DNA of 64,000 bases from Xenopus tropicalis (lineage: Eukaryota; Chordata; Amphibia; Anura; Pipidae), in contig NC_030680.2 in NCBI RefSeq assembly GCF_000004195.4, positions 2,606,964-2,670,963 on the forward strand. Direction: 5' to 3'. The translations under genes were made by a program, and so were the position numbers. Below are positions 53,525-64,000 of this stretch, piece by piece; within the stretch, counting starts at the first letter, position 1; each line of letters opens with the position of its first letter. Below the pieces are notes generated by a model. The model did not search any database. It saw only the letters and a list, made by a program, of their open reading frames with translations, and was not told where the DNA came from.

Positions 53525-54833
53525 CATCTTGAACTTCTGTTTCCATCTTGCCCTACTGTCTCCATCTTGCCCTACTGTCTCCATCTTGTCCTACTGTCTC
53601 CATCTTGCCCTACTGTCTCCATCTTGCCCTACTGTCTCCATCTTGCCCTACTGTCTTCATCTTGCCCTACTGTCTTCATCTTGCCATACTTTCTTCATCT
53701 TGCCCTACTGTCTCCATCTTGCCCTACTGTCTCCATCTTCCCCTACTGTCTCCATCTTGCCCTACTGTCTCTATCTTGCCCTACTGTCTCCATCTTGCCC
53801 TACTGTCTCCATCTTGTCCTACTGTCCCCATCTTGCCCTTCTGTCTCCATCTTGCCCTACTGTCCCCATCTTGCCCTTCTGTCTCCATCTTGCCCTACTG
53901 TCCCCATCTTGTCCCACTGTCTCCATCTTGCCCTACTGTCCCCATCTTGTCCTACTGTCTCCATCTTGCCCTACTATCCCCATCTTGTCCTACTGTCTCC
54001 ATCTTGCCCTACTGTCTCCATCTTGCCCTACTGTCTCCATCTTCCCCTACTGTCTCCATCTTGCCCTACTGTCTCTATCTTGCCCTACTGTCTCCATCTT
54101 GCCCTACTGTCTCCATCTTGCCCTACTGTCTCCATCTTGCCCTACTGTCCCCATCTTGCCCTACTGTCTCCATCTTGTCCTACTGTCTCCATCTTGCCCT
54201 ACTGTCTCCATCTTGTCCTGCTGTCCCCATCTTGCCCTTCTGTCTCCATCTTGCCCTACTGTCCCCATCTTGTCCCACTGTCTCCATCTTGCCCTACTGT
54301 CCCCATCTTGCCCTACTGTCTCCATCTTGTCCTACTGTCTCCATCTTGCCCTACTGTCTCCATCTTGTCCTGCTGTCCCCATCTTGCCCTTCTGTCTCCA
54401 TCTTGCCCTACTGTCCCCATCTTGTCCCACTGTCTCCATCTTGCCCTTCTGTCTCCATCTTGCCCTACTGTCTCCATCTTGCCCTACTGTCCCCATCTTG
54501 CCCTACTGTCTCCATCTTGTCCTACTGTCTCCATCTTGCCCTACTGTCTCCATCTTGTCCTACTGTCCCCATCTTGCCCTTCAGTCTCCATCTTGCCCTA
54601 CTGTCCCCATCTTGCCCTACTGTCCCCATCTTTTCCTACTGTCTCCAACTTGCCCTACTGTCCACATCTTGCCCTACTGTCTCCATCTTGAACTTCTGTT
54701 TCCATCTTTCTGTACTGTCTCCATCTTGTCCTGCTGTCTCCATCTTGCCCTACTGTCTCCATCTTGCCCTGCTGTCTCCATCTTGCCCTACTGTCTCCAT
54801 CTTGTCCTGCTGTCTCCATCTTGCCCTACTTAC
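53525..54833 (+). repeat. 19-bp tandem array, right locus
   Basis: About 69 copies of the same TCTCCATCTTGCCCTACTG unit as at 5525-6475, same orientation. Extra variants (CCCTTCTG, CCTGCTG, CCCACTG, GAACTTCTG) are absent or rare in the left locus. Blocks such as TGTCCCCATCTTGCCCTTC recur, suggesting multi-unit duplication. All forward frames are open and meaningless. Confidence 0.97.
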
Positions 54834-55911
54834 TCCTCCTTGTGGAACCCATCATTCTCAAATGAGGGTTTGGACAGGTTGCCTCCTACATACAGCTGAA
54901 TGCTTTCCTTGTTCTTTGGTGCAAACCTTACAGTGGGTTATATTTGTGTGATATTAAAGGGGAAATGCTTGAGTTTACTTATAAAATGGGGGTGCAGGGG
55001 CATCAGTAGGAGATAATGGGTGAATGTATATCGGGGGTCACTTGCAGTACCACGTTTCCCCTCGGTTTCTACCATAGGCAGTAACACAGCGGCGCCCCCA
55101 CTGCCGGACGACCTACACGTCCAACCCAGGGACAACTACACGGATAGGTGTTGCTTCCCCTTTAGTAACGTTCCAGCCTTTGTATCAGAAGGGTTAAAGG
55201 GACTGTGTTGGGGGCAGGTTGGGAGTTATTTTCCTACAGATGCTGATCAGGTTGGTAATGGGGTTTGAGTTGCTAACGAGACAAACGATGTTGTTGATGA
55301 ATTGATGAGCTCAGTGTCTCCCCAGCCTTTTCCATTATTTCCTAATCCTCACCGTCATCTTCTATTTTCTCATCTATTTATCCTTCTCGCTGCCTCCTGA
55401 CCACGTTGTGCCCCCCGCCGGCCCCCCGCCGCTCTTCCCCCCGTAATGAGGGGAAAATGAAATCTATCACCATCTGCTGCCAAAGCCGAGGTTCTGGAGC
55501 GGGTGAGTGGGCATCCCGTGTGCCCCATAGACTGGCAGCGCCACTTCCTTCTCAAGTTGATCCAGTTTAGGATCGGATTAGACTAAGCGCATCCCCACGG
55601 CCCGGCGCCGGTTTGATCTTCTCTGAGGGGAATAACATGATCCGTGGGCTCGCCGGGCGCAGAGAGGGGCTCCTGGCTACTTGCTCAGTGCCCATCTGTC
55701 TGTATGGCTTGGTGCCCGCACATGGGGCAGAGCTGGGCCTGAGAGAAGCAGAACAACATCACAAAGTACCGGGATTAGTGGGACAGGGCGCCGCACACAC
55801 CGCACACACAGCTGCTTTCATACAAATGTTGTTTTTTTTCATAATTAGAGGCAAATATTGATTTATTGTATGTAACAAGGTCTTCTCTTACCCTCGGGCC
55901 CTGTACGCATT
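54834..55911. other. unique spacer
   Basis: Complex sequence, GC-rich around 55400-55450 and 55590-55680. No gene is supported; the frames at 55020, 55370 and 55613 are short and unrecognised. Confidence 0.4.
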
Positions 55912-57345
55912 CACATCTGCACCTCCTGCCCAATCACAGGGTAGTTTCCTTCACATCTGCACCTCCTGCCCAATCACAGGGTAGTTTCCTTCACATCTGC
56001 ACCTCCTGCCCAATCACAGGGTAGTTTCCTTCACATCTGCACCTCCTGCCCAATCACAGGGTAGTTTCCTTCACATCTGGACCTCCTGCCCAATCACAGG
56101 GTAGTTTCCTTCACATCTGCACCTCCTGCCCAATCACAGGGTAGTTTCCTTCACATCTGCACCTCCTGCCCAATCACAGGGTAGTTTCCTTCACATCTGC
56201 ACCTCCTGCCCAATCACAGGGTAGTTTCCTTCACATCTGCACCTCCTGCCCAATCACAGGGTAGTTTCCTTCACATCTGCACCTCCTGCCCAATCACAGG
56301 GTAGTTTCCTTCACATCTGCACCTCCTGCCCAATCACAGGGTAGTTTCCTTCACATCTGCACCTCCTGCCCAATCACAGGGTAGTTTCCTTCACATCTGC
56401 ACCTCCTGCCCAATCACAGGGAAGTGTCCTTCACATCTGGACCTCCTGTCCAATTACAGAGTAGAGCCCTTCTCACCTGGACCCCCTGCCCAATCACAGA
56501 GTAGATTCCTTTTCATCTGGACCTCCTGCCCAATCACAGGGTTGAGCCCTTCTCACCTTGACCTCCTGCCCAATCACAGGGTAGTGCCCTTCTTACCTGG
56601 ACCTCCTGCCCAATCACAGGGTAGAGCCCTCCTTACCTTGACCTCCTGCCCAATCACAGGGTAGAGCCCTCCTTACCTTGACCTCCTGCCCAATCACAGG
56701 GTAAAGACCTTCTCACCTATACCTCCTGCCCAATCACAGGGTTGAGCCCTTCTCACCTTGACCTCCTGCCCAATCACAGGGTAGTGCCCTTCTTACCTGG
56801 ACCTCCTGCCCAATCACAGGGTAGAGCCCTCCTTACCTTGACCTCCTGCCCAATCACAGGGTAGAGCCCTCCTTACCTTGACCTCCTGCCCAATCACAGG
56901 GTAGAGCCCTCCTTACCTTGACCTCCTGCCCAATTACAGGGTAGAGCCCTCCTTACCTTCACCTCCTGCCCAATCACAGGGTAGAGCCCTCCTTACCTTG
57001 ACCTCCTGCCCAAACACAGGGTAGAGCCCTCCTTACCTTGACCTCCTGCCCAATCACAGGGTAGAGCCCTCCTTACCTTGACCTCCTGCCCAAACACATG
57101 GTAGAGCCCTCCTTACCTTGACCTCCTGCCCAAACACAGGGTAGAGCCCTCCTTACCTTGACCTCCTGCCTAATCACAGGGTAGAGCCCTCCTTACCTTG
57201 ACCTCCTGCCCAATCACAGGGTAGAGCCCTCCTTACCTTGACCCCCTGTCCAGGTACAGAGTAGAGCCCTTTTCACCTTGACCTCCTTTCCAATCAAAGG
57301 GTAGAGACCTTCACATCTGGACCTCCTGCCCAATCAGAGTAGTGT
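55912..57345 (+). repeat. 40-bp tandem array in two subfamilies
   Basis: About 36 copies of a 40-bp unit with CCTCCTGCCCAATCACAGGG. The left third (55912-56430) is nearly perfectly homogeneous (TAGTTTCCTTCACATCTGCA). The right part uses TAGAGCCCTCCTTACCTTGA. A mixed zone at 56430-56800 has intermediates and a repeated four-unit block. Each unit contains CCAATCA. Confidence 0.97.
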
Positions 57346-57920
57346 TACAGTGAGCTCTGTCCAATTGCAGTGTGCTATTCTACTGGCCAATCACAGACTG
57401 CCATGGTTCTGTCTAATCACTGTTTGGGGCACCCCAGTGCCAGGATGGATATTACTGTACCCAGATGGATGGGGCAGGGTGTGGCTTTGGTTGCCCCAAG
57501 TGGGGCAAGTTCTGGGCTACTGAGAGGGGCACAGAGAGTTATAATGAGGTTCCTGGGAGTGAGTGGGGGGGCACAAAGCCAGTGAATTGGGGCCGATGCG
57601 AGTGAAATAGTAGTGGGGGCCTGGCGCCCATCCCAGCCTCGCGGTTATTCTCTGGGAATGTTTGATGTTTGATGCGCAAATCCCCAACTGTCAGATCCTG
57701 CACCAAACTGTCCCCCTCTGCCGCTTCCCCCCGATCCCAACGGCTTAAATTACTGAGTAGGATCCGCGGAACTTTCTGTGCACGGAAATCTGCTTTTTAT
57801 TGTGGTCTCCTGCGCCCAAACCAACTTCTTCCATTCCCAGAATCCTTTCATTCAGATCCATAATGAGCTGCATTTGTACCGTAATAAACATGGCTGCTCT
57901 GGGGGATCATCCCCATTACT
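57346..57920. other. unique spacer
   Basis: Complex sequence. 57830-57895 (CATAATGAGCTGCATTTGTA, CCGTAATAAACATGG) may be regulatory. No gene. Confidence 0.4.
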
Positions 57921-59010
57921 GATCCCCCCATTGTAAGCAGCAGTCCTGCCCTGCTTTATGGCTGAGATTCTAGCTATCTGTATAACAGAGCATTCTGTCA
58001 CAGTGGCACAGATCCTATCTGATCCCCCCATTGTAAGCAGCAGTCCTGCCCTGCTTTATGGCTGAGATTCTAGCTATCTGTATAACAGAGCATTCTGTCA
58101 CAGTGGCACAGATCCTATCTGATCCCCCCATTGTAAGCAGCAGTCCTGCCCTGCTTTATGGCTGAGATTCTAGCTATCTGTATAACAGAGCATTCTGTCA
58201 CAGTGGCACAGATCCTATCTGATCCCCCCATTGTAAGCAGCAGTCCTGCCCTGCTTTATGGCTGAGATTCTAGCTATCTGTATAACAGAGCATTCTGTCA
58301 CAGTGGCACAGATCCTATCTGATCCCCCCATTGTAAGCAGCAGTCCTGCCCTGCTTTATGGCTGAGATTCTAGCTATCTGTATAACAGAGCATTCTGTCA
58401 CAGTGGCACAGATCCTATCCCCCCCCATTGTAAGCAGCAGTCCTGCCCTGCTTTATGGCTGAGATTCTAGCTATCTGTATAACAGAGCATTCTGTCACAG
58501 TGGCACAGATCCTATCTGATCCCCCCATTGTAAGCAGCAGTCCTGCCCTGCTTTATGGCTGAGATTCTAGCTATCTGTATAACAGAGCATTCTGTCACAG
58601 TGGCACAGATCCTATCTGATCCCCCCATTGTAAGCAGCAGTCCTGCCCTGCTTTATGGCTGAGATTCTAGCTATCTGTATAACAGAGCATTCTGTCACAG
58701 TGGCACAGATCCTATCTGATCCCCCCATTGTAAGCAGCAGTCCTGCCCTGCTTTATGGCTGAGATTCTAGCTATCTGTATAACAGAGCATTCTGTCACAG
58801 TGGCACAGATCCTATCTGATCCCCCCCATTGTAAGCAGCAGTCCTGCCCTGCTTTATGGCTGAGATTCTAGCTATCTGTATAACAGAGCATTCTGTCACA
58901 GTGGCACAGATCCTATCTGATCCCCCCATTGTAAGCAGCAGTCCTGCCCTGCTTTATGGCTGAGATTCTAGCTATCTGTATAACAGAGCATTCTGTCACA
59001 GTGGCACAGA
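57921..59010 (+). repeat. 100-bp tandem array, right locus
   Basis: About 10.8 copies of the unit found at 100-1542, same orientation, starting GATCCCCCCATTGTAAGCAG. One unit near 58417 lacks CTGAT. Internal units are essentially identical to those of the left locus. Confidence 0.97.
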
Positions 59011-59581
59011 CCCTATGGAACAGGGGAGACAGAGGAGCTGTAACGTTTGGCCAATCTCCACTGATCGATAAACGTTGAAGTTGGTCGTCTTTGATATAAT
59101 GGCGATGACTCAACCAACTTTTTATGTTTTCGCCTCTAAGTATCAGGGCTATTTAATTTTTATTATTTTGTGGTCGTCAGCAGAAGGGGCTGGACCGGTG
59201 CCACGGAAACTTCAGAGCCCCCCTCTTCTTAGGGGCCGTAAAAATCATTTCTTCATTAATTGTGTTCCAAACTGTCATGTCATTGGGTTTTTTCGCTGGC
59301 GCTCAGCAGAGCAAATACACCTGTCAGGGCGGCGAGGTGACAAAGGGACACGTTAGAGAAATGAGATCTTTTATGGGCGAGGGAAAAATCCATGGTTCTT
59401 ATTTCTAGGGGGGGTCTCGGCTCCTAGCGACGGGCGTCCTCTGGCCTCTCCCATTGGTGCAATTAATAACTTCCACTCTCAGTATCAAACTGATACACCG
59501 GCCCGAACCCAACACATTCACTAACAGCAGGTAATGTGTAACTATAATGTATCTCACAACTACCAGGCCTGGACTGGCAAC
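59011..59581. promoter_or_regulatory. unique spacer, possible conserved non-coding element
   Basis: 59090-59340 is unique DNA with GGGCTATTTAATTTTTATTA, ATTTCTTCATTAATTGTG, TGTCATGTCATTGGG and ACACCTGTCAGG. Regulatory function is inference. Confidence 0.33.
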
Positions 59582-61465
59582 CCGAGGCTATTACCCCCCC
59601 ACTGCTACTATAGGCACCATCTCTCCCTACTATACCTGCTATCCCACAGCCCCAGTCCCTTCCCAGAGGCTATTATCCCCCCACTGCTACTATAGGCACC
59701 ATCTCTCCCTACTATACCTGCTATCCCACAGCCCCAGTCCCTTCCCAGAGGCTATTATCCCCCCACTGCTACTATAGGCACCATCTCTCCCTACTATACC
59801 TGCTATCCCACAGCCCCAGTCCCTTCCCAGAGGCTATTATCCCACTGCTACTATAGGCACCATCTCTCCCTACTATACCTGCTATCCCACAGCCCCAGTC
59901 CCTTCCCAGAGGCTATTAACCCCCCACTGCTACTATAGGCACCATCTCTCCCTACTATACCTGCTATCCCACAGCCCCAGTCCCTTCCCAGAGGCTATTA
60001 TCCCCCCACTGTTACTATAGGCACCATCTCTCCCTACTATACCTGCTATCCCACAGCCCCAGTCCCTTCCCAGAGGCTATTATCCCCCCACTGCTACTAT
60101 AGGCACCATCTCTCCCTACTATACCTGCTATCCCACAGCCCCAGTCCCTTCCCAGAGGCTATTATCCCACTGCTACTATAGGCACCATCTCTCCCTACTA
60201 TACCTGCTATCCCACAGCCCCAGTCCCTTCCCAGAGGCTATTATCCCCCCACTGCTACTATAGGCACCATCTCTCCCTACTATACCTGCTATCCCACAGC
60301 CCCAGTCCCTTCCCAGAGGCTATTATCCCCCCACTGTTACTATAGGCACCATCTCTCCCTACTATACCTGCTATCCCACAGCCCCAGTCCCTTCCCAGAG
60401 GCTATTATCCCCCCACTGCTACTATAGGCACCATCTCTCCCTACTATACCTGCTATCCCACAGCCCCAGTCCCTTCCCAGAGGCTATTATCCCCCCACTG
60501 CTACTATAGGCACCATCTCTCCCTACTATACCTGCTATCCCACAGCCCCAGTCCCTTCCCAGAGGCTATTAACCCCCCACTGCTACTATAGGCACCATCT
60601 CTCCCTACTATACCTGCTATCCCACAGCCCCAGTCCCTTCCCAGAGGCTATTATCCCCCCACTGTTACTATAGGCACCATCTCTCCCTACTATACCTGCT
60701 ATCCCACAGCCCCAGTCCCTTCCCAGAGGCTATTATCCCCCCACTGCTACTATAGGCACCATCTCTCCCTACTATACCTGCTATCCCACAGCCCCAGTCC
60801 CTTCCCAGAGGCTATTATCCCACTGCTACTATAGGCACCATCTCTCCCTACTATACCTGCTATCCCACAGCCCCAGTCCCTTCCCAGAGGCTATTATCCC
60901 CCCACTGTTACTATAGGCACCATCTCTCCCTACTATACCTGCTATCCCACAGCCCCAGTCCCTTCCCAGAGGCTATTATCCCCCCACTGTTACTATAGGC
61001 ACCATCTCTCCCTACTATACCTGCTATCCCACAGCCCCAGTCCCTTCCCAGAGGTTATTATCCCCCCACTGTTACTATAGGCACCATCTCTCCCTACTAT
61101 ACCTGCTATCCCACAGCCCCAGTCCCTTCCCAGAGGCTATTATCCCCCCACTGTTACTATAGGCACCATCTCTCCCTACTATACCTGCTATCCCACAGCC
61201 CCAGTCCCTTCCAGAGGCTATTATCCCCCCACTGCTACTATAGGCACCATCTCTCCCTACTATACCTGCTATCCCACAGCCCCAGTCCCTTCCCAGAGGC
61301 TATTATCCCCCCACTGCTACTATAGGCACCATCTCTCCCTACTATACCTGCTATCCCACAGCCCCAGTCCCTTCCCAGAGGCTATTATCCCCCCCACTGC
61401 TACTATAGGCACCATCTCTCCCTACTATACCTGCTATCCCACAGCCCCAGTCCCTTCCCAGAGGC
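59582..61465 (+). repeat. 82-bp tandem array with higher-order pattern
   Basis: About 23 copies of an 82-bp unit: AGGCTATTATCCCCCCACTG, CTACTATAGGCACCATCTCT, CCCTACTATACCTGCTATCC, CACAGCCCCAGTCCCTTCCC. Four unit types (standard; CCCC deleted; TTAACCC; CTGTTAC) recur in the same order about 655 bp apart. Confidence 0.97.
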
Positions 61466-62303
61466 TGCTCGGAGCTCCCCCCTGTATGTGGGATATAATG
61501 AGAAGCAGAGTAGGAGTAACACGGCAGCCAATATAAATGTGTTGGTTTAATCCTGCATTGTGTTAGTGGTCGGGGCAAGAGCCGTGTTAATTGCTGGACT
61601 GAGTTCCATATGTTTTGCTGCGGGGGGTCACATTGCAGATGGAGTTGCTGGGTTTGGGGGCCGGTGAGTAATTCGTGCAGTGATTACACTTTAATGTTTA
61701 GCAGACGCCTCGCACGCTCTGTTCATTCGCAGTCGGAGACGCTGGGTAAGTGGAGCTGACGGGGGGAGACCCAATGCTGTCACCCGTGCACAATGGAACC
61801 GCACCCGCTCATTTCCCCTGTCTCCCATAAAGGATAATGGATCTTTGCTTATACGTCTGTGAGAAGCAACATGGCAGCTCCCAGTCCTGAGTATAAATAG
61901 AAACATACCCTCACACTGTGCTTTCTCCTCCAGACACTAAAGCATTTATATAAATATCTTATTATTCCCCGTTTAATTTTTAACCGCGGCCCAGTCTGCG
62001 AGCGCCGAGCGGCCCCGGGGCCCCCCCGCCGGGGGACGATATTATCTCGGCCGGGGCACCGAGGAGAGATACGGTTCAGCGGGTTTCTGAAGGCGCTTCC
62101 TGTTGTTTTCTCACATTGTCACTAAAATATTCTTTTTGTTCCGCGGATGGGACATTTGCTGCCATTCTCTACCTGATTGTGTGAAAAGTCTTGCTCGGTT
62201 CTGTCGGGCCTTGGGGGCCCCGGACCTGCTAAGTGCTCTGGAGCCTGAAAGACAAAATGACCTTGGCCCGGCGCTGAGAGCTGGAAGGATTATTATAGCG
62301 TCT
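61466..62303. promoter_or_regulatory. unique spacer, possible conserved non-coding element
   Basis: 61930-62290 contains ATATCTTATTATTCCCCG, GTTTAATTTTTAACCGCGG, ACGATATTATCTCGGCCG and CACTAAAATATTC in unique, GC-alternating DNA. No gene is supported. Confidence 0.3.
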
Positions 62304-62405
62304 GTGAAAGGGAAGAGAGAGGGGCCCCTGGCCATGCAACAAGGCCGGGGCCCCAACTGAACGGTGCAGGGAGTTCATGGCTGTCGTTAAACTACAACTC
62401 CCAGC
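62304..62405 (+). repeat. inverted repeat, left arm
   Basis: GCAACAAGGCCGGGGCCCCA, ACTGAACGGTGCAGGGAG and AAACTACAACTCCCAG pair with the reverse complement at 62984-63083, with roughly 10 percent divergence. Confidence 0.85.
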
Positions 62406-62910
62406 TTTGGGGTTCAGGGGGCAGGGGCGTTACTCCCTATAAAGCAGACCCCATGGCTGTCGAATGGCCTTGGTGACTGGGGGGCCTTCACCGTGGGCAG
62501 GGTCGGACTGGGGGGTGAAGGGCCCACCGGGGCTCCTTCCCCAGGGCCCTGCAGGAGCCCCCGCCGGCTGTGTCCCCTAACCCCCCACCTGCAGGGGCCC
62601 CCCTAACCCCCCCACCCAACGTTCTCCCCCAAGTGCGTAAATTTAAAGCGTCAGGGGGGGAGCGGACGGGCAGGGGGAGCGCCGGCAAAGGGTCTGGTCT
62701 GGGCCGCCGGGGCCCACTAGAGCCGGGGCCCACCCCGACTGTGGGGTCTGCAGTATTGTAATCCCCCCTTCCTTGGCACGGACCGGGGGGTTCAGTACAG
62801 TCCGGGTCTTGAGGGGCCAAGGGAGGAGGGACTCACTGGGTTCCCACAATAGATTTCTTTGCAGGGGGGCCCGGCACGACCAGGTTACACCGCTGTTGGG
62901 GGGTTCCTAT
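62406..62910. other. GC-rich spacer between inverted arms
   Basis: GC-rich sequence with C- and G-runs. The 110-codon reverse frame at 62488-62820 is proline/glycine-rich and unrecognised. Confidence 0.4.
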
Positions 62911-63181
62911 TAGGGATGCACCAAATCTGCCTTTTTCAGCAGAATTCACCCAAATCCACACTCCTGGCCGAACCGGACCTGAATCCTGGGAGTTGTAGTT
63001 AACGACAGCTAACGACTCCCTGCACCCTTCAGTTGGGGCCCCGGCCTTGTTGCATCACCAGGGGCTTCTCTCTTCTCTTTCACATCTGAATCGCGTGGCT
63101 TTTTGTCCCATTGGGACACATTTTACACACAGGATTCGGGGTTCGGCCGGACCCTAAAATAGTGGATTCAGTGCATCCCTC
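62911..63181 (+). mobile_element. hAT-like MITE enclosing the right inverted arm
   Basis: The left end TAGGGATGCACCAAATC and right end GGATTCAGTGCATCCCTC are inverted repeats, flanked by GTTCCTAT (62903-62910) and GTCCCTTT (63182-63189), 6 of 8 matching. The interior carries 62984-63083, an inverted copy of DNA found outside the element at 62304-62405. Confidence 0.68.
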
Positions 63182-64000
63182 GTCCCTTTATTCCATATAT
63201 TATTAGAAAATGTATTTCCGTAAAGGTGCCGATTCCTTACGGACTTTCCCTTTGTCCAATGAGCGGAGGGATTTATGTGCCCCCCTACGGGCCCTGCCGC
63301 GGCCGCGCTGAAAGCCAAACAACCTGCTGAAATGCGGGATTTTATTTCACACAGCGGCGGCCCCTATTTAGCCATAAATCAGCCCAGATGGCTGCAGCGC
63401 TTGGCCTTTAATGGAGCGACTGACCAATCAGCAGGGCAGCACTCCCAGCAACTCCCTGCACCCTTTGAATGCTGTTCCAATATGAACGGTTTTGGGGAGC
63501 AAAATAAATTTATATTAAACGGAGTAAGTCACCCCCTTTTTTTTAGAGTTTCTGGGTTCTTTCAGACTCGGGGCTGCCCAATGAGGGGCTGATTCTCCCT
63601 GTGCCGGCGCTGGTTAAACAGGGCGTGGGATCCCCAATGTGTCACGGGAGAGAATATGGGTGAGGATGGAGCATTAGGAAATTTATGTCGCTTGTTCTCC
63701 CTGCCAAGTCCTCTCCTCACGCCCCGCGCTGGAAACCATGACTCTGCCGAGTGGGTGATAGCTGAATAATTAGACGCACTGTCAGCGGGGGGATTTGGGG
63801 CATATTTATGTTGCCTTTATGACACCATCCTCAGCGGAGTCACCTTTAAAGGGCAAGTGCAGTTATAATAAAAATATAGCACTTTCCCAATTCTGTCTCC
63901 CTCAGCCGGACGTGGGTGGGGGGGGCAACAAGCCCACTCGTGGGACCGGCAGTCGGTTGTGCCGGGGGGACGTGTTCGGCTGTGGGGGCAGCTGGCACCT
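63182..64000. other. unique spacer to window end
   Basis: 63190-63430 (ATTAGAAAATGTATTTCC, CCGCGGCCGCGCTGAAAG, ATTTAGCCATAAATCAGCCC) may be conserved non-coding DNA. The rest is unique with a G-run at 63918-63925. No gene. Confidence 0.4.

Noticed and set aside
55440..55510. Possible splice donor GGTGAGT after a coding-like stretch
   Set aside because: No acceptor with a good pyrimidine tract and no supported frame upstream.
61722..61752. Possible 13-bp exon between CAG and GTAAGT
   Set aside because: The polypyrimidine tract is weak and the segment is too short to support.
1..64000. tRNA, rRNA, snRNA genes and autonomous retrotransposons
   Set aside because: I looked for tRNA B-box-like GGTTCGANTCC, and for long reverse-transcriptase or transposase frames, and found none.

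Overview
This window looks like vertebrate nuclear DNA, most likely from a Xenopus frog. The evidence is several dispersed families I recognise as typical of Xenopus: MITEs starting TTAAAGG with T2-type internal sequence, palindromic MITEs starting TAGGGATGCACC with 8-bp target duplications, MITEs starting AGTGATGGGCGAA, an element ending in ATACCTGTA, and a repeat carrying a hammerhead-ribozyme fold. Species assignment is inference. I see no complete protein-coding gene, no rRNA, tRNA or CRISPR array, and no reverse transcriptase or transposase reading frame. The long open frames are artefacts of tandem repeats whose unit is a multiple of 3 or lacks stop codons.

About 27-28 kb (roughly 43 percent, my own sum of spans) is tandem arrays: 100-bp units (0.1-1.5 kb, again 57.9-59.0 kb), 104-bp (2.0-4.7), 19-bp (5.5-6.5, again 53.5-54.8), 20/19-bp (6.8-7.9), 20-bp inside a MITE (8.95-9.35), 51-bp (13.0-15.1), 23-bp (15.7-16.2), 112-bp (16.6-17.15), 158-bp purine-rich (17.4-18.5, inverted copy 26.15-26.99), a 112-bp MITE-internal unit (19.1-20.4, inverted 40.2-40.5, direct 50.7-51.35), 39-bp (20.7-22.8), 68-bp (23.8-25.4), 51-to-39-bp (27.7-29.2), 28-bp (34.6-35.9), 92-bp (38.7-39.4), 19/21-bp inside a MITE (41.8-42.25), 94-bp (51.8-52.3), 40-bp (55.9-57.3) and 82-bp (59.6-61.5).

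Between the arrays lie islands of 200-700 bp of ordinary complex sequence, many rich in TAATTA-type, octamer-like and E-box motifs. They look like vertebrate conserved non-coding elements (10.4-10.8, 18.8-19.0, 20.4-20.7, 25.4-25.7, 39.4-39.9, 41.2-41.6, 46.7-47.0, 50.2-50.6, 52.3-52.8, 59.1-59.3, 62.0-62.3 kb). Conservation cannot be tested here. One 66-bp segment (29998-30063) has good splice signals on both sides and one open frame, so the window may be intronic DNA of a + strand gene. I do not recognise the peptide.

The 29.7-51.5 kb part is dominated by MITEs, often nested, tandemly duplicated or head-to-head. The most interesting items are two hammerhead-ribozyme folds (49322-49364 and 49773-49815), each with the same core base changed; a 146-bp nearly perfect inverted templated insertion (47894-48039 against 48164-48310); two MITEs of different families that each contain a minisatellite and keep target duplications; and three array families arranged in the order A-B-C...C-B-A, the outer copies all on the same strand.
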